From Alteribacillus sp. YIM 98480 (GTDB lineage: Bacteria; Bacillota; Bacilli; Bacillales; Marinococcaceae): a DNA stretch of 64,000 bases. Shown one piece after another: positions 9,034 to 17,436 of the stretch. How positions within the stretch are numbered: the first letter of the stretch is position 1; each line of letters begins with the position of its first letter. A program made the position numbers and the translations under genes. The notes beneath the pieces were generated by a model. The model saw only the letters and a program-made list of their open reading frames with translations. It had not been told where the DNA came from and did no database searches. The stretch is taken from contig NZ_VTOK01000002.1 in the NCBI RefSeq assembly GCF_009765375.1, positions 248,001 through 312,000 on the forward strand, written 5' to 3'.

Positions 9034-9340
9034 AAAAAAACTTCCACCCACACGAATATTTTCGTGAGGGGCGGAAGTTTCCGCGGTACCACCCTCATTT
9101 TCAGAATTAAGCATTCTGACTCTTAGGGAGCTCCTGCTCCAATATAACGGGTCATCCGTCCGCTTCTACTTTACTGTTCGAAGCAGCTGCTAAGAAGTGC
9201 TATCAGAAATGGATCATACCGGTTCCCAGCTATGCCGGCTCTCTGAAATGATAAACATTTCTTCATTCTTCCTCATTGCATTATCTATATACTTGTTCAC
9301 TCTTGAAAGACAACTATCTATCGATTACTTACTTAGTTGT
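9034..9340 (-). promoter_or_regulatory. T-box leader of serA, serine specifier
   Basis: On the minus strand, the T-box core GGGTGGTACCGCGG corresponds to 9081-9094. It is followed by a terminator hairpin with arms 9061-9080 and 9038-9056 and a run of seven T (9034-9040). Upstream lies a long stem I; on the 3' side of its specifier loop the bases GATAGCACTTC offer the codon AGC (9199-9201), a serine codon. Uncharged tRNA-Ser(GCU) would pair there and with the T-box, letting serA be transcribed. The specifier choice agrees with the downstream gene. Confidence 0.93.
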
Positions 9341-9344
9341 TTGC

Positions 9345-9373
9345 AATTTATCATATGTTAATGTAAATGTCAA
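9345..9373 (-). promoter_or_regulatory. Sigma-A promoter of the serA T-box transcript
   Basis: Minus-strand TTGACA (9368-9373) and TAAATT (9345-9350) are separated by 17 bases, placing the transcript start near 9338, just before stem I of the T-box. Confidence 0.75.
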
Positions 9374-9436
9374 TTCTATTTATAGTAGAAAGACATATCA
9401 TTGCAATGAGTGTACTAATCAAAAAGGGGGACCGCA

Positions 9437-10501
9437 ATGATTTCTTATAAAGTAAAAAAAGGAGATACTTTAGCAAAAGTTGCTTACAATAATAAAGTAA
9501 GGATAACAGATCTGCTTTTTTTTAATAGAGACATTTTATCAGAAATGGACTATATCACCCCAAACACTTATCTTCAAATACCCGAACCTGGGCCTGTCTC
9601 TCATATAATGGAAAAATCCGCTTGTTTGTTTGAATATGGCTTTCGAGAACTTGAAAAAGATAGAGAAGTCTTAGCGGAAAGTTTTCTTTCAGAAAAAATC
9701 GGTACGTCTAGACTGGGAAAACCGATATGGTTGTTTAAAGCGGGACAGGGGAAAAAGAAAATTTTTTTCTCGGGGACATGGCATGGGAATGAATGGCTGA
9801 ACACTTGGCTGTTAATGGAGTTTCTAAAAGTTTTGCAAAAAAAAATGAAAAATAAAGAACAGTGGCACGGAATAGATATAAATGTGTTGTTAGATCAAAC
9901 AAGTATTTACATTGTCCCATTAGTAAATCCAGATGGAGCCGAGTTAGTACAAGAAGGCCTTACCGAACAACACCAGTACTATAATGAAATATACGAAATA
10001 AATCAAGGATTTAATGTTTTTCATCATTGGTCTGCAAATGCTCTTGGTGTCGATTTAAATCACCAATGGCCAGCTGGCTGGAAAGAAGAAGCAGCTTCGA
10101 GTCCAAAATGTCCATTTCCACGGCATTACGGTGGAGAAGCTCCTTTGACCGAACCAGAAGCAAGAGCGATTTACGAACTCACAATGAAAGAAGAATTTTC
10201 CTGCGTTCTGGCCTTTCATTCCCAAGGGGAAGAAATATATTGGGGATATCGGGAGAAGGAACCGTCGATAAGTTTCGAACTAGCAGAAAGGCTGGCAGGA
10301 GCAAGTTCTTTCAAAGCTGTTCAAACGGCAGATAGCAAAGCAGGGTATAAAGACTGGTTCATAAAAGAATTTAAACGTCCGGGATTTACGATTGAGACAG
10401 GAGTAGGACAAAACCCGCTTCCTTTAAAATCCTCTGTAAGAATTTGGATAACTTCGATACCTCTTATTTTAGAAAGTCTTACTTTTCCAGATTTTTCATA
10501 A
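9437..10501 (+). CDS. LysM / M14 gamma-D-glutamyl-diamino acid endopeptidase
   Basis: Zinc carboxypeptidase-like endopeptidase that cleaves gamma-D-Glu-diaminopimelate bonds in murein peptides, similar to B. sphaericus endopeptidase I and B. subtilis YqgT. 354 residues: one LysM at 1-50 (YKVKKGDTLAKVA), then an M14 domain with zinc ligands H116 and E119 (WHGNEW), H261 (FHSQG) and the catalytic E320 (TIETG). No signal peptide is visible, as in endopeptidase I, which acts on cytoplasmic or spore peptides. RBS AAAGGGGGACC precedes the ATG. It is transcribed divergently from the serA T-box. Confidence 0.9.
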   Translation: MISYKVKKGDTLAKVAYNNKVRITDLLFFNRDILSEMDYITPNTYLQIPEPGPVSHIMEKSACLFEYGFRELEKDREVLAESFLSEKIGTSRLGKPIWLFKAGQGKKKIFFSGTWHGNEWLNTWLLMEFLKVLQKKMKNKEQWHGIDINVLLDQTSIYIVPLVNPDGAELVQEGLTEQHQYYNEIYEINQGFNVFHHWSANALGVDLNHQWPAGWKEEAASSPKCPFPRHYGGEAPLTEPEARAIYELTMKEEFSCVLAFHSQGEEIYWGYREKEPSISFELAERLAGASSFKAVQTADSKAGYKDWFIKEFKRPGFTIETGVGQNPLPLKSSVRIWITSIPLILESLTFPDFS

Positions 10502-10537
10502 AGAAAACGGACCCAATCAGACGGGTCCGTTTTCTTT
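10500..10537. terminator. Bidirectional terminator between the M14 peptidase gene and ppa
   Basis: AAAGAAAACGGACCC (10500-10514) and GGGTCCGTTTTCTTT (10523-10537) form a perfect 15-bp stem with an 8-base loop. The A-rich left and T-rich right arms allow termination in both directions. Confidence 0.92.
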
Positions 10538-10543
10538 ATCATT

Positions 10544-11035
10544 TTATTTTTTATATCGTTCAAGGCAAGCATCGGTAAGTTCAGCTGCAGCTTGGGCATC
10601 TTCCCAGCTTCCGATTTCAGTCTTTTTGTTTTCTAAATCTTTATATGTTTTAAAGAAGTGAGCAATTTCCTCGAGTTTATGAGAAGGAACATCATTGATA
10701 GAATGAACATCTTTAAATCTTGGATCTTCAGTAGGTACAGCAAGCAGCTTTTGGTCTTCTTCCCCGTCATCAATCATATTTAGGTATCCGATAACACGTG
10801 CATCGATCACGCATCCTGGGAAAGTTGGGTTGGTAACAAGTACTAAAATGTCTAATGGATCACCATCAAGCGCAAGTGTTTCATCAATGTAGCCGTACTC
10901 TGCTGGATAAAACATGGAAGAAAAAAGGACACGGTCTAGTTTGTAAACCCCTTTTTCTTTATCAAATTCATACTTGTTTTGACTGCCAGTCGGAATTTCA
11001 ATAATAGCTTCTACTACTTTATTTTCTGCAGCCAT
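10544..11035 (-). CDS. ppa: Inorganic pyrophosphatase, soluble family I
   Basis: Hydrolyses pyrophosphate to drive biosynthetic reactions. 163 residues with the family I signatures IEIPTGSQNKYE, YPAEYGYIDETLALDGDPLDILV (metal-binding Asp cluster) and a conserved C-terminal WEDAQAA stretch. The start at 11035 (MAAENK) is chosen over an upstream in-frame ATG at 11095 because AAAGGAGGCG stands just before it and family members start here. Family I Ppa is found in only part of the Bacillaceae; B. subtilis itself uses the family II PpaC enzyme. Confidence 0.95.
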   Translation of the reverse strand: MAAENKVVEAIIEIPTGSQNKYEFDKEKGVYKLDRVLFSSMFYPAEYGYIDETLALDGDPLDILVLVTNPTFPGCVIDARVIGYLNMIDDGEEDQKLLAVPTEDPRFKDVHSINDVPSHKLEEIAHFFKTYKDLENKKTEIGSWEDAQAAAELTDACLERYKK

Positions 11036-11200
11036 ACGTTTCGCCTCCTTTATTATGTATAACAACACGGTTAAAATTATAGCAGGAAACAGCACAGATT
11101 AAAATCTAACAAAAGAAAAAGTAAGTAATATTGTATTGGACCAAGTCCAAATAGTGATATGCTTTGCTCCTTCAGCAACGATTACACTTCTTAATATAAA

Positions 11201-11226
11201 AAAACACCGGGAGATACCGGCGTTTT
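11201..11226 (-). terminator. Terminator of fer
   Basis: On the minus strand AAAACGCCGG (11226-11217) pairs with CCGGTGTTTT (11210-11201), one G-U pair, loop TATCTC, followed by more T. It lies directly after the ferredoxin stop codon. Confidence 0.8.
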
Positions 11227-11231
11227 CAATT

Positions 11232-11531
<300 letters not shown>

Positions 11532-11597
11532 TCACATAAATCGACTATTTAACACTGTAAGGAAAATATAAAATGTTATTAATAAACAATATTAGAG

Positions 11598-11648
11598 AAA
11601 CCACGGCCATTCGCTGTATAGACTCGGCGGCAAGCCGAGATTTTCTAA
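11598..11648 (+). repeat. Dispersed hairpin element, copy 2
   Basis: Within the 334-base gap between fer and ypbB. AAACCAC (11598-11604) is followed by CTCGGC (11623-11628), loop GGCAA and GCCGAG (11634-11639), then ATTTTCTAAGG. A second CGAGTTTCTTT follows near 11660. The rest of the gap (11481-11597 and 11670-11800) is A/T-rich; I see no gene there, only the expected divergent promoter space. Confidence 0.6.
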
Positions 11649-11814
11649 GGACATTTCCTAAACCGAGTTTCTTTAATGTCTATTTCATATTGTATGCTTT
11701 CGTGATAAACTTTTCAACAGAAAAACAGTAAATTCGAGCCTGATCCCAGAATGAAAACGCTGTTATTTCAAGTTCTTTGATAGATTCCTACTATTAATTT
11801 GGAGGCTGGGATTA

Positions 11815-12882
11815 TTGAAAAACCTCTCCTTCCGCCATTTCCTTTTCCTTTATTTACTAAGTCGTTTTAAAGGTGATCGTACAATAAAATCTGTTTTTCA
11901 CCTCTTAAATGGAAAACGGTCTTCACAAACAATACAAGATATTAAATGGTATGGTTTGACAGAATTTTTTTCGATGCTTCCAACTTGGAAAGTTTCTGTT
12001 TTTGAACAAGAGACTAAGTGGATGGAAAATCACTTGTTTACAATTAATAGTGATAATAAAGCACATGTGACGAAAAAAGGTAATATAGTTGTTGAAAATT
12101 ATTTTAATAATTACGACTGGCCGCCGCAAATGAATGGATGGAAATATGGACATACTGCTGCTATTTTCTGGAAAAGGCTGGCTTTACTCGTCCAGTGTTT
12201 GTCATTTTCATTAGAAGGAAACCGTTCGTATGTGCCTGTTTTTGATGACCGTGATATTCAGCAGTGGCTAAAACAAAGGTGGCCGCGAAACAGAACGGCC
12301 AAAAAAGAGATGGCTTTTCATCTATATAATGAATTATTTATTTTGTTAGACAGACTCCCTGAAAAAGATGCTTTTTTGTTTACGCACAGACTTTCAGGGC
12401 ATCAACATACGGGAAAAACGATACAGCAGTTAGCAAGTTTAATGAATCAGGATCCTGATGAAAGTTACTTCCGCTTTCAATCTACCCTTCATTATTTGTT
12501 AGCAAATGCACATCAAACAACCTACATAAAGGACACAGCAGGTGGGCTGCTTCAAAAGCATGTTTTAACAGACACCGCCAAAAAAACAAACATGTATTTA
12601 CAAAAAGGTTTAACCATACAAGAAATAGCAGCAATAAGAGGATTGAAAAGCAGTACGATCGAGGATCATATTGTAGAACTGGCATCAGAAGGAGCTGACT
12701 TTACAATAGACTGCTATGTCTCTACCCATTTGCAAAGATATATTACAGATACCGTTCAACGGTTACGTACATTTCGCTTGAAGTTAATTAAAGAAGCACT
12801 AGAATATGAAAATATTCATGCAGACTACTTTTCAATACGAGTGACTTTAGCTTATTTTGGAGGAATCCATGAAAATGCTTGA
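11815..12882 (+). CDS. ypbB: YpbB family helix-turn-helix protein
   Basis: 355 residues. The N-terminal two thirds are not recognisable as a known enzyme. The C-terminal part carries a helix-turn-helix-like stretch (GLTIQEIAAIRGLKSSTIEDHIVELASEG), the segment found in RecQ-associated C-terminal domains, so YpbB may act as a detached partner of the adjacent RecS helicase. TTG at 11815 stands 9 bases after GGAGG (11801-11805). The end overlaps recS by 14 bases. The same gene pair follows fer in B. subtilis. Confidence 0.85.
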   Translation: MKNLSFRHFLFLYLLSRFKGDRTIKSVFHLLNGKRSSQTIQDIKWYGLTEFFSMLPTWKVSVFEQETKWMENHLFTINSDNKAHVTKKGNIVVENYFNNYDWPPQMNGWKYGHTAAIFWKRLALLVQCLSFSLEGNRSYVPVFDDRDIQQWLKQRWPRNRTAKKEMAFHLYNELFILLDRLPEKDAFLFTHRLSGHQHTGKTIQQLASLMNQDPDESYFRFQSTLHYLLANAHQTTYIKDTAGGLLQKHVLTDTAKKTNMYLQKGLTIQEIAAIRGLKSSTIEDHIVELASEGADFTIDCYVSTHLQRYITDTVQRLRTFRLKLIKEALEYENIHADYFSIRVTLAYFGGIHENA

Positions 12883-14353
12883 TCATTATTTATATAAATA
12901 TTTTGGTTACAAGTCATTTAAAGAAAACCAGCAAGAAATTATTGAGGAAGTAATGGCCAAAAGAAACGTGTTTGCAATGCTGGCTACTGGTTCGGGTAAA
13001 TCCCTTTGTTATCAACTTCCTGCCTTAATTAATGAAGGGTTGACGATAGTGATTTCGCCGCTATTGGCTTTGATGGAAAATCAAGTGCAGGAATTGAAAC
13101 AAAAAGGAATAAAACGTGCAGCTGCCTATAATAGTTTTTTATCATTTAAGGAAAAAAAATATATATTAAACAATTTGTCTTCCTATAAAATCCTTTACAT
13201 ATCACCTGAGAGCATTCAACAACAGGATGTATTGTTTCAACTTGCTAAACAAAACATTTCTTTGTTTGCTGTAGATGAAGCTCATTGTATTTCACAATGG
13301 GGGCATGAATTTCGAACGGATTATTTGAAATTAAGCAATGTACGCGACGCATTAGGAGCCCCTCCTTGTTTGGCTTTAACAGCTTCGGCAGCTCCAGAAG
13401 TAAAAAATGATATTCTAGAGCAATTACAACTAAAGGAACCTGTCATTTTCTGTGATTCTATTGATCGTAAAAATATCTCTATAGAAGTTGTGCCAGCTAG
13501 TAATGAAGAGGAGAAGAAAAAAGCATTACTTGATTTCTTAAACGTACTTCCTATGCCTGGAATGGTGTACGTATCAAGCAGAGAAAAAGCTGAGAAGTTA
13601 TCCATTATGATAAAAGAGGAAACTGCTCTCACTGCCTTTTCGTATCATGGAGGGATGACACAAGAAGATCGAAATTTAATACAGCAGCAATTTTTAGCAG
13701 GAGAAACGAATGTTATATGCTGCACGAATGCATTTGGTATGGGAATAAACAAACCAGATATTCGGTTTGTACTCCATTACCACTATCCAAAAGACTTAGA
13801 ATCATATATTCAAGAAATAGGCAGAGCAGGAAGGGATGGATTTCGAAGCACTGCGATACTTTTAAGGTCCGATGAAGACAAAATTTTTCCCCGCCGATTA
13901 ATTGAAAATGAGTTCCCTGCCGAAAAACTAATTAATGAAGTAAGTATTGAATTGGAAAAAAACGAACAGCCAGAGTGTTCTGAACGATTTTTGATAGAAA
14001 GATATGGATTTGAAGAAACTCATGCTCGTTTTTTTACTCATTATTGGAATGAATGGCACAAACACTCATACAAGCTGAACGAAGTGAAAGAATACATTTT
14101 AAAAATTATTGATAAAAGAAAGAGATGGAAATTTACAAAACTGAAGCAAATGGAAGAATGGATATGGAATGATGACACATGCAGAAGAAAAAGGTTATTG
14201 GAATATTTTGGGGAGAGACAGCTGACAAAGCCGGAACAATGCTGTGGAATATGTGGAGCGGCTCCGTTAAAAAAGGAAAGACATATAAACAAATCATTTC
14301 AAAACATGACTTGGAAAGACCGCCTGGCTTCCTTGTTTCATCAGTGCAGTTAA
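12869..14353 (+). CDS. recS: RecQ-family ATP-dependent DNA helicase RecS
   Basis: 3'-5' DNA helicase, 494 residues, shorter than RecQ because the HRDC domain is missing. Walker A ATGSGKS at 39-45, DEAHCISQWGHEFR at 136-149 and motif VI QEIGRAGRDG are present. A zinc-binding C-terminal region with two late cysteine pairs (CCGICG) is visible. The ATG at 12869 overlaps ypbB; ATG 12875 is an alternative with better spacing from GGAGGA (12859-12864). Paired with ypbB as in B. subtilis. Confidence 0.93.
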   Translation: MKMLDHYLYKYFGYKSFKENQQEIIEEVMAKRNVFAMLATGSGKSLCYQLPALINEGLTIVISPLLALMENQVQELKQKGIKRAAAYNSFLSFKEKKYILNNLSSYKILYISPESIQQQDVLFQLAKQNISLFAVDEAHCISQWGHEFRTDYLKLSNVRDALGAPPCLALTASAAPEVKNDILEQLQLKEPVIFCDSIDRKNISIEVVPASNEEEKKKALLDFLNVLPMPGMVYVSSREKAEKLSIMIKEETALTAFSYHGGMTQEDRNLIQQQFLAGETNVICCTNAFGMGINKPDIRFVLHYHYPKDLESYIQEIGRAGRDGFRSTAILLRSDEDKIFPRRLIENEFPAEKLINEVSIELEKNEQPECSERFLIERYGFEETHARFFTHYWNEWHKHSYKLNEVKEYILKIIDKRKRWKFTKLKQMEEWIWNDDTCRRKRLLEYFGERQLTKPEQCCGICGAAPLKKERHINKSFQNMTWKDRLASLFHQCS

Positions 14354-14436
14354 GCACTTAAAAGGGAGCTTGAAACCTGAAGATGTGTTAAAATGATAAA
14401 ACAAGCCTTTTCTATCGTACAAAAAGGGTGATGGTA

Positions 14437-14676
14437 ATGACGAATTCTAGCCGTCAAGGAGACCAGGCTGAAAGTCTTCGCAAACGAACACATCAAAATA
14501 AGATAAGTGAAGATAGATCCATTGACGTTAATTCACTTCCTCCAAGAAGTGAAGCGCATAAGAAGAGAAAGAAAGTTATGCTTAAATATCCGATGATACG
14601 TTTTTTGCTTATTTTATTTATCCTTATCGTACTGATTGCTGTATTCGTTTCAATTCAAATAGGTTCGAATGTATAA
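14437..14676 (+). CDS. Short single-pass membrane protein, YpbE N-terminus-like
   Basis: 79 residues: a charged cytoplasmic N-terminal half (basic RKR and KKRKK runs, with SLPPRSE in the middle) and one hydrophobic helix near residues 54-75, after which the protein stops. The position after recS and this layout match the N-terminal part of B. subtilis YpbE, which goes on to a C-terminal LysM domain; no LysM is encoded here. ATG at 14437 follows AAAGGGTGA. Either a shortened YpbE or an unrelated small membrane protein. Confidence 0.55.
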   Translation: MTNSSRQGDQAESLRKRTHQNKISEDRSIDVNSLPPRSEAHKKRKKVMLKYPMIRFLLILFILIVLIAVFVSIQIGSNV

Positions 14677-14682
14677 AAAATG

Positions 14683-14913
14683 TTATGAAGTGACCTGCTC
14701 TAGTTGTCTCTGACCTATAAAAATAAAATCCTGTCTGTCAAAACATGAACCAGCTACGCAAATAATGTGATGGGAATATCTTTCAATTTGTCCAAATGCA
14801 ATGGTTGACTCTGAATGAGTACAAAAGACTTCTACAGGGATACCCAGCCGGAAGTTGTAGTCAACATCTTTGTCAGTTATAAGCGAGCGGCACGTCAATT
14901 TGTTTAATAACAT
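14683..14913 (-). CDS. Hypothetical protein, 76 residues
   Basis: Not recognised. The small soluble protein has short beta-like stretches (GIPVEVFCTHSESTIAFGQIER, HHIICVAGSCF) and no membrane segment. The ATG at 14913 is supported by AGGAGG six bases upstream on the minus strand; an in-frame ATG at 14961 lacks such a site. It converges on the YpbE-like gene with only six bases between stops. Confidence 0.6.
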   Translation of the reverse strand: MLLNKLTCRSLITDKDVDYNFRLGIPVEVFCTHSESTIAFGQIERYSHHIICVAGSCFDRQDFIFIGQRQLEQVTS

Positions 14914-15038
14914 TGGTTCCGCCTCCTGTTTAAATGAAAGGTTATGTACAGTATAACGCAACTTGTTAGAATTTTCAAATAAATATAAAAGTTAACCCCT
15001 CTGCGAGAGAGGACTTCAGCTAGTACACATGGGAACGT

Positions 15039-15263
15039 TTACCGATACAAAAACTGTTTTTTCATCGTCACACTATGTAATGTAAGTTGAGCTTCTTCTG
15101 TTAAAGGAGAAGAAAGCAGCAGTCCAATAAAGCAAACAATCACTCCAACCCCCATTAATACAAAGGGCACAACCAAACTTTTTTTCTTTAACAATAAAAA
15201 AAGCAAAAGAAAGAATCCTCCTCCAAATAAACCAGCACCAATTAAGAATATGGTTAAGTCCAC
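15039..15263 (-). CDS. Small two-helix membrane protein
   Basis: 74 residues with two hydrophobic segments (about 3-25 and 30-51, rich in Gly, Leu and Phe), a KKKS turn between them, and a short polar tail. The GTG start at 15263 is preceded on the minus strand by AAGGAGG (15273-15279). No family recognised. Convergent with nothing; it lies upstream of a long gap. Confidence 0.6.
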   Translation of the reverse strand: MDLTIFLIGAGLFGGGFFLLLFLLLKKKSLVVPFVLMGVGVIVCFIGLLLSSPLTEEAQLTLHSVTMKKQFLYR

Positions 15264-15555
15264 TCTTTACTGCCTCCTTCTTCATGTTTTCCTTATTATT
15301 ATAATTCAGTCTAAAAGCTATTTTCCATCATGAATGTAAAAAAATTACGAAAACGTTCTTAATAATACGGATCTATTATGTAACAGATTAAGGTTGTTTC
15401 ATTGATTTAAGTAACGATATACGTGTATGTTGTTGGCCGGATTTAACAAAAAGTGCAATGTAATAAGGTTTGGTCATGGAAGTTACTAGGCATTTGTCTC
15501 CAATTTAACCTTTTTATAATAAAGAATAATTAGGCAAAAAATGTTCTAAAACAAG
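15264..15555. other. Gap without recognised genes
   Basis: About 290 bases of A/T-rich DNA before the YhfH promoter. No open frame with a ribosome site and no strong hairpin were seen. It probably holds the minus-strand promoter of the small membrane protein. Confidence 0.4.
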
Positions 15556-15585
15556 TTGACAAAAATAAAACTGTTATAATACAAT
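15556..15585 (+). promoter_or_regulatory. Sigma-A promoter of the YhfH-like gene
   Basis: TTGACA (15556-15561) and TACAAT (15580-15585) with an 18-base spacer. A TATAAT at 15575 lies within it but would leave only 13 bases from the -35 box. Confidence 0.65.
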
Positions 15586-15620
15586 GAATGTAAGAAAAGA
15601 TCGAAAGGGGAACTTGTTAA

Positions 15621-15752
15621 ATGAAAAAAATTACTGAATTTTTCAGAAATCTGCCGCCAAAACATTGTTCGGATTGTGGAGAAGTGATGGAAGAAATGCA
15701 TGAGTCCTATATGAATCAATGCGATAAATGTTTGAGAAACACCGATATATAA
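15621..15752 (+). CDS. YhfH family mini-protein with two CxxC pairs
   Basis: 43 residues. LPPKHCSDCGEVMEEMHESY and CDKCLR give two CxxC motifs (C16/C19 and C34/C37), a small zinc-ribbon arrangement; the same motif plan is found in B. subtilis YhfH. ATG follows AAAGGGG (15605-15610) by 10 bases. It has its own promoter and terminator, so it makes a stand-alone transcript of about 210 bases. Function unknown. Confidence 0.82.
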   Translation: MKKITEFFRNLPPKHCSDCGEVMEEMHESYMNQCDKCLRNTDI

Positions 15753-15776
15753 AAACCTGATATTCATTATATGATA

Positions 15777-15800
15777 GAACGGGCAACCGTTCTTTTTTTT
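15777..15800 (+). terminator. Terminator of the YhfH-like gene
   Basis: GAACGG (15777-15782), GCAA loop, CCGTTC (15787-15792), then eight T (15793-15800). Confidence 0.92.
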
Positions 15801-15912
15801 GTACTTTTAAAGAGTTTAAGATTCCATTTTATTAACCAATACTCTTATGCTATTATTTTAGCTGCTGATAATATGAAGAAGTGAAAATAAAGATTGGGTA
15901 GGCGATTAGAAA

Positions 15913-16668
15913 ATGAAATGGTTTAAGGTGTTGTTTTATCTTTTATCCTTGTGGGTTTTACTGATGTTTATTGAAGGAAAGCGAACGAGAATACGAAACG
16001 AAAATCTATACTTAACTCACTTACCTAAAAGTTTCTGGGAGAGAAATATTTTTTTTATCTCAGACATACATTTCCGCTCTATTCCCAATCGGTTAATAAA
16101 CAAGGTGAAAAATAAAGCAGAACTCGTTATTATTGGCGGGGACATTATGGAAGAAAATGTTCCTTTAGAGAGAGTACGAAAAAACATTAGAAAACTAAGT
16201 GAAATTGGCCAAGTTCTGTTTGTTTGGGGAAACAATGATGCAGAAACGAAAGAATGTTTACAGGTTTTACTTGAAGAAGAAAAGGTTATTACTTTAGAAA
16301 ACAGTATTTTCAACTGGCAAATAAATAATGAAGAATTAAAAATTGCCGGTTTATTGGATAAGGAACAAAGATTAAACGAAGCAGTGTTAACTGATAAAAA
16401 AGAAAAAGGAATTCCTATATTAGCTGTACATGATCCAGCAGTATTAAATCAATTGTCAAATCCATCTGTATTTGAAGCTGTTTTAAGTGGACACACACAC
16501 GGAGGACAAATACGATTAGGGCGTATAGGCCTGCGTGAGAAAGGCGGCTGGAAAAGTCGCCGAGGTGTTAAGCTGTTGATAAGTAATGGATATGGGACGA
16601 CTTCGTTACCTCTCCGCTGGGGAGCTCCAGCCGAATCGCACCTTATCACTTTGAAGGCAAAAGCCTAA
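15913..16668 (+). CDS. ypbG: Calcineurin-like metallophosphoesterase, YpbG type
   Basis: 251 residues. An N-terminal membrane anchor (about 5-22) is followed by the metal-binding motifs of the family in order: SDIHFR, GGDI, GNND, AVHDP and GHTHGGQIR. The substrate is unknown. In B. subtilis ypbG stands next to ypbH as here. The ATG is preceded by a weak GGGTAGGCG site. Confidence 0.88.
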   Translation: MKWFKVLFYLLSLWVLLMFIEGKRTRIRNENLYLTHLPKSFWERNIFFISDIHFRSIPNRLINKVKNKAELVIIGGDIMEENVPLERVRKNIRKLSEIGQVLFVWGNNDAETKECLQVLLEEEKVITLENSIFNWQINNEELKIAGLLDKEQRLNEAVLTDKKEKGIPILAVHDPAVLNQLSNPSVFEAVLSGHTHGGQIRLGRIGLREKGGWKSRRGVKLLISNGYGTTSLPLRWGAPAESHLITLKAKA

Positions 16669-16759
16669 TATATCTTCACCCCTCCTTGCCGACATGAATA
16701 TAGTATAGCAAGTTTCGCAAGTAAAGACGGGAACAATGGCAAATTCAGGAGGACACAAA

Positions 16760-17323
16760 ATGGAGATATATACATGGCCTGGAGATCGTTTGAAAGTTCA
16801 TCTTAGCCAGCAAGAGCTTTCCCAATACGGAATCGATCCATACAATGGCTTAGTTAACAATGATCGTGCCGAATTGTTTTTTTCCTCCCTTCTTTGGATG
16901 GTTTCCAACCACTTCAATATCGACCAAAATGCACAAGTTGACGCAGAAATCAACGAAGGAGAAGAAGGTACTATTTATCTTATTATCAGTTTTTTTGATG
17001 AAGAGGGCAGTAAAATGAACGTATTAAACGAAACAAAAAAAAGTGATTTTATGGTCTTGTTTCGTTTTTCGCGTAAAGAAGATCTATTTGCTTTAGCAGA
17101 ACGTGCCGCACATCATAATATAAAAGGCGGTATGTTAATCGAATGGCCCCCGTATTATTATCTTTATTTTACTTTCTATCAATCAAAACAGCCTGTTCTT
17201 CTTATACCGTTACTCGAAGAATACGGAGAAAAGGCATATGTAGATCCAGTCATTGTAAGAAAAAAAGGAAAAATACTAAAAACGAAATCGGCTCTTCAAT
17301 CTTTGGCCTCTAGTAAATTATAA
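16760..17323 (+). CDS. mecB: Adaptor protein MecB/YpbH, MecA paralog
   Basis: Adaptor that presents substrates to the ClpC/ClpP protease. 187 residues in the MecA plan: N-terminal substrate-binding part (MEIYTWPGDRLKVHLSQQELSQYGI), a charged middle, and a C-terminal half for ClpC binding (LIEWPPYYYLYF, YGEKAYVDPVIVRKKGKIL). Position next to ypbG and before gudB identifies it as YpbH rather than MecA. ATG at 16760 follows AGGAGGA by 6-7 bases; an in-frame ATG at 16736 has no such site. Confidence 0.85.
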   Translation: MEIYTWPGDRLKVHLSQQELSQYGIDPYNGLVNNDRAELFFSSLLWMVSNHFNIDQNAQVDAEINEGEEGTIYLIISFFDEEGSKMNVLNETKKSDFMVLFRFSRKEDLFALAERAAHHNIKGGMLIEWPPYYYLYFTFYQSKQPVLLIPLLEEYGEKAYVDPVIVRKKGKILKTKSALQSLASSKL

Positions 17324-17436
17324 TTTTACGTTTCCAATATTTGAGTGGAAATAATGGCAGTAATTCTTTATAGTAGTAATTAATTAGGTACCGTAAAAAG
17401 GCAGACATCAAGCAAATGTTTCAGAGGTGAGAAGTG

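Noticed and set aside
15575-15580. TATAAT as the -10 box of the YhfH-like gene
   Set aside because: Only 13 bases from TTGACA; TACAAT at 15580 gives a spacer of 18.
15546-15767. 73-residue minus-strand ORF over the YhfH-like gene
   Set aside because: Covers the promoter and the CxxC mini-gene; the plus-strand frame has the RBS, motifs and terminator.
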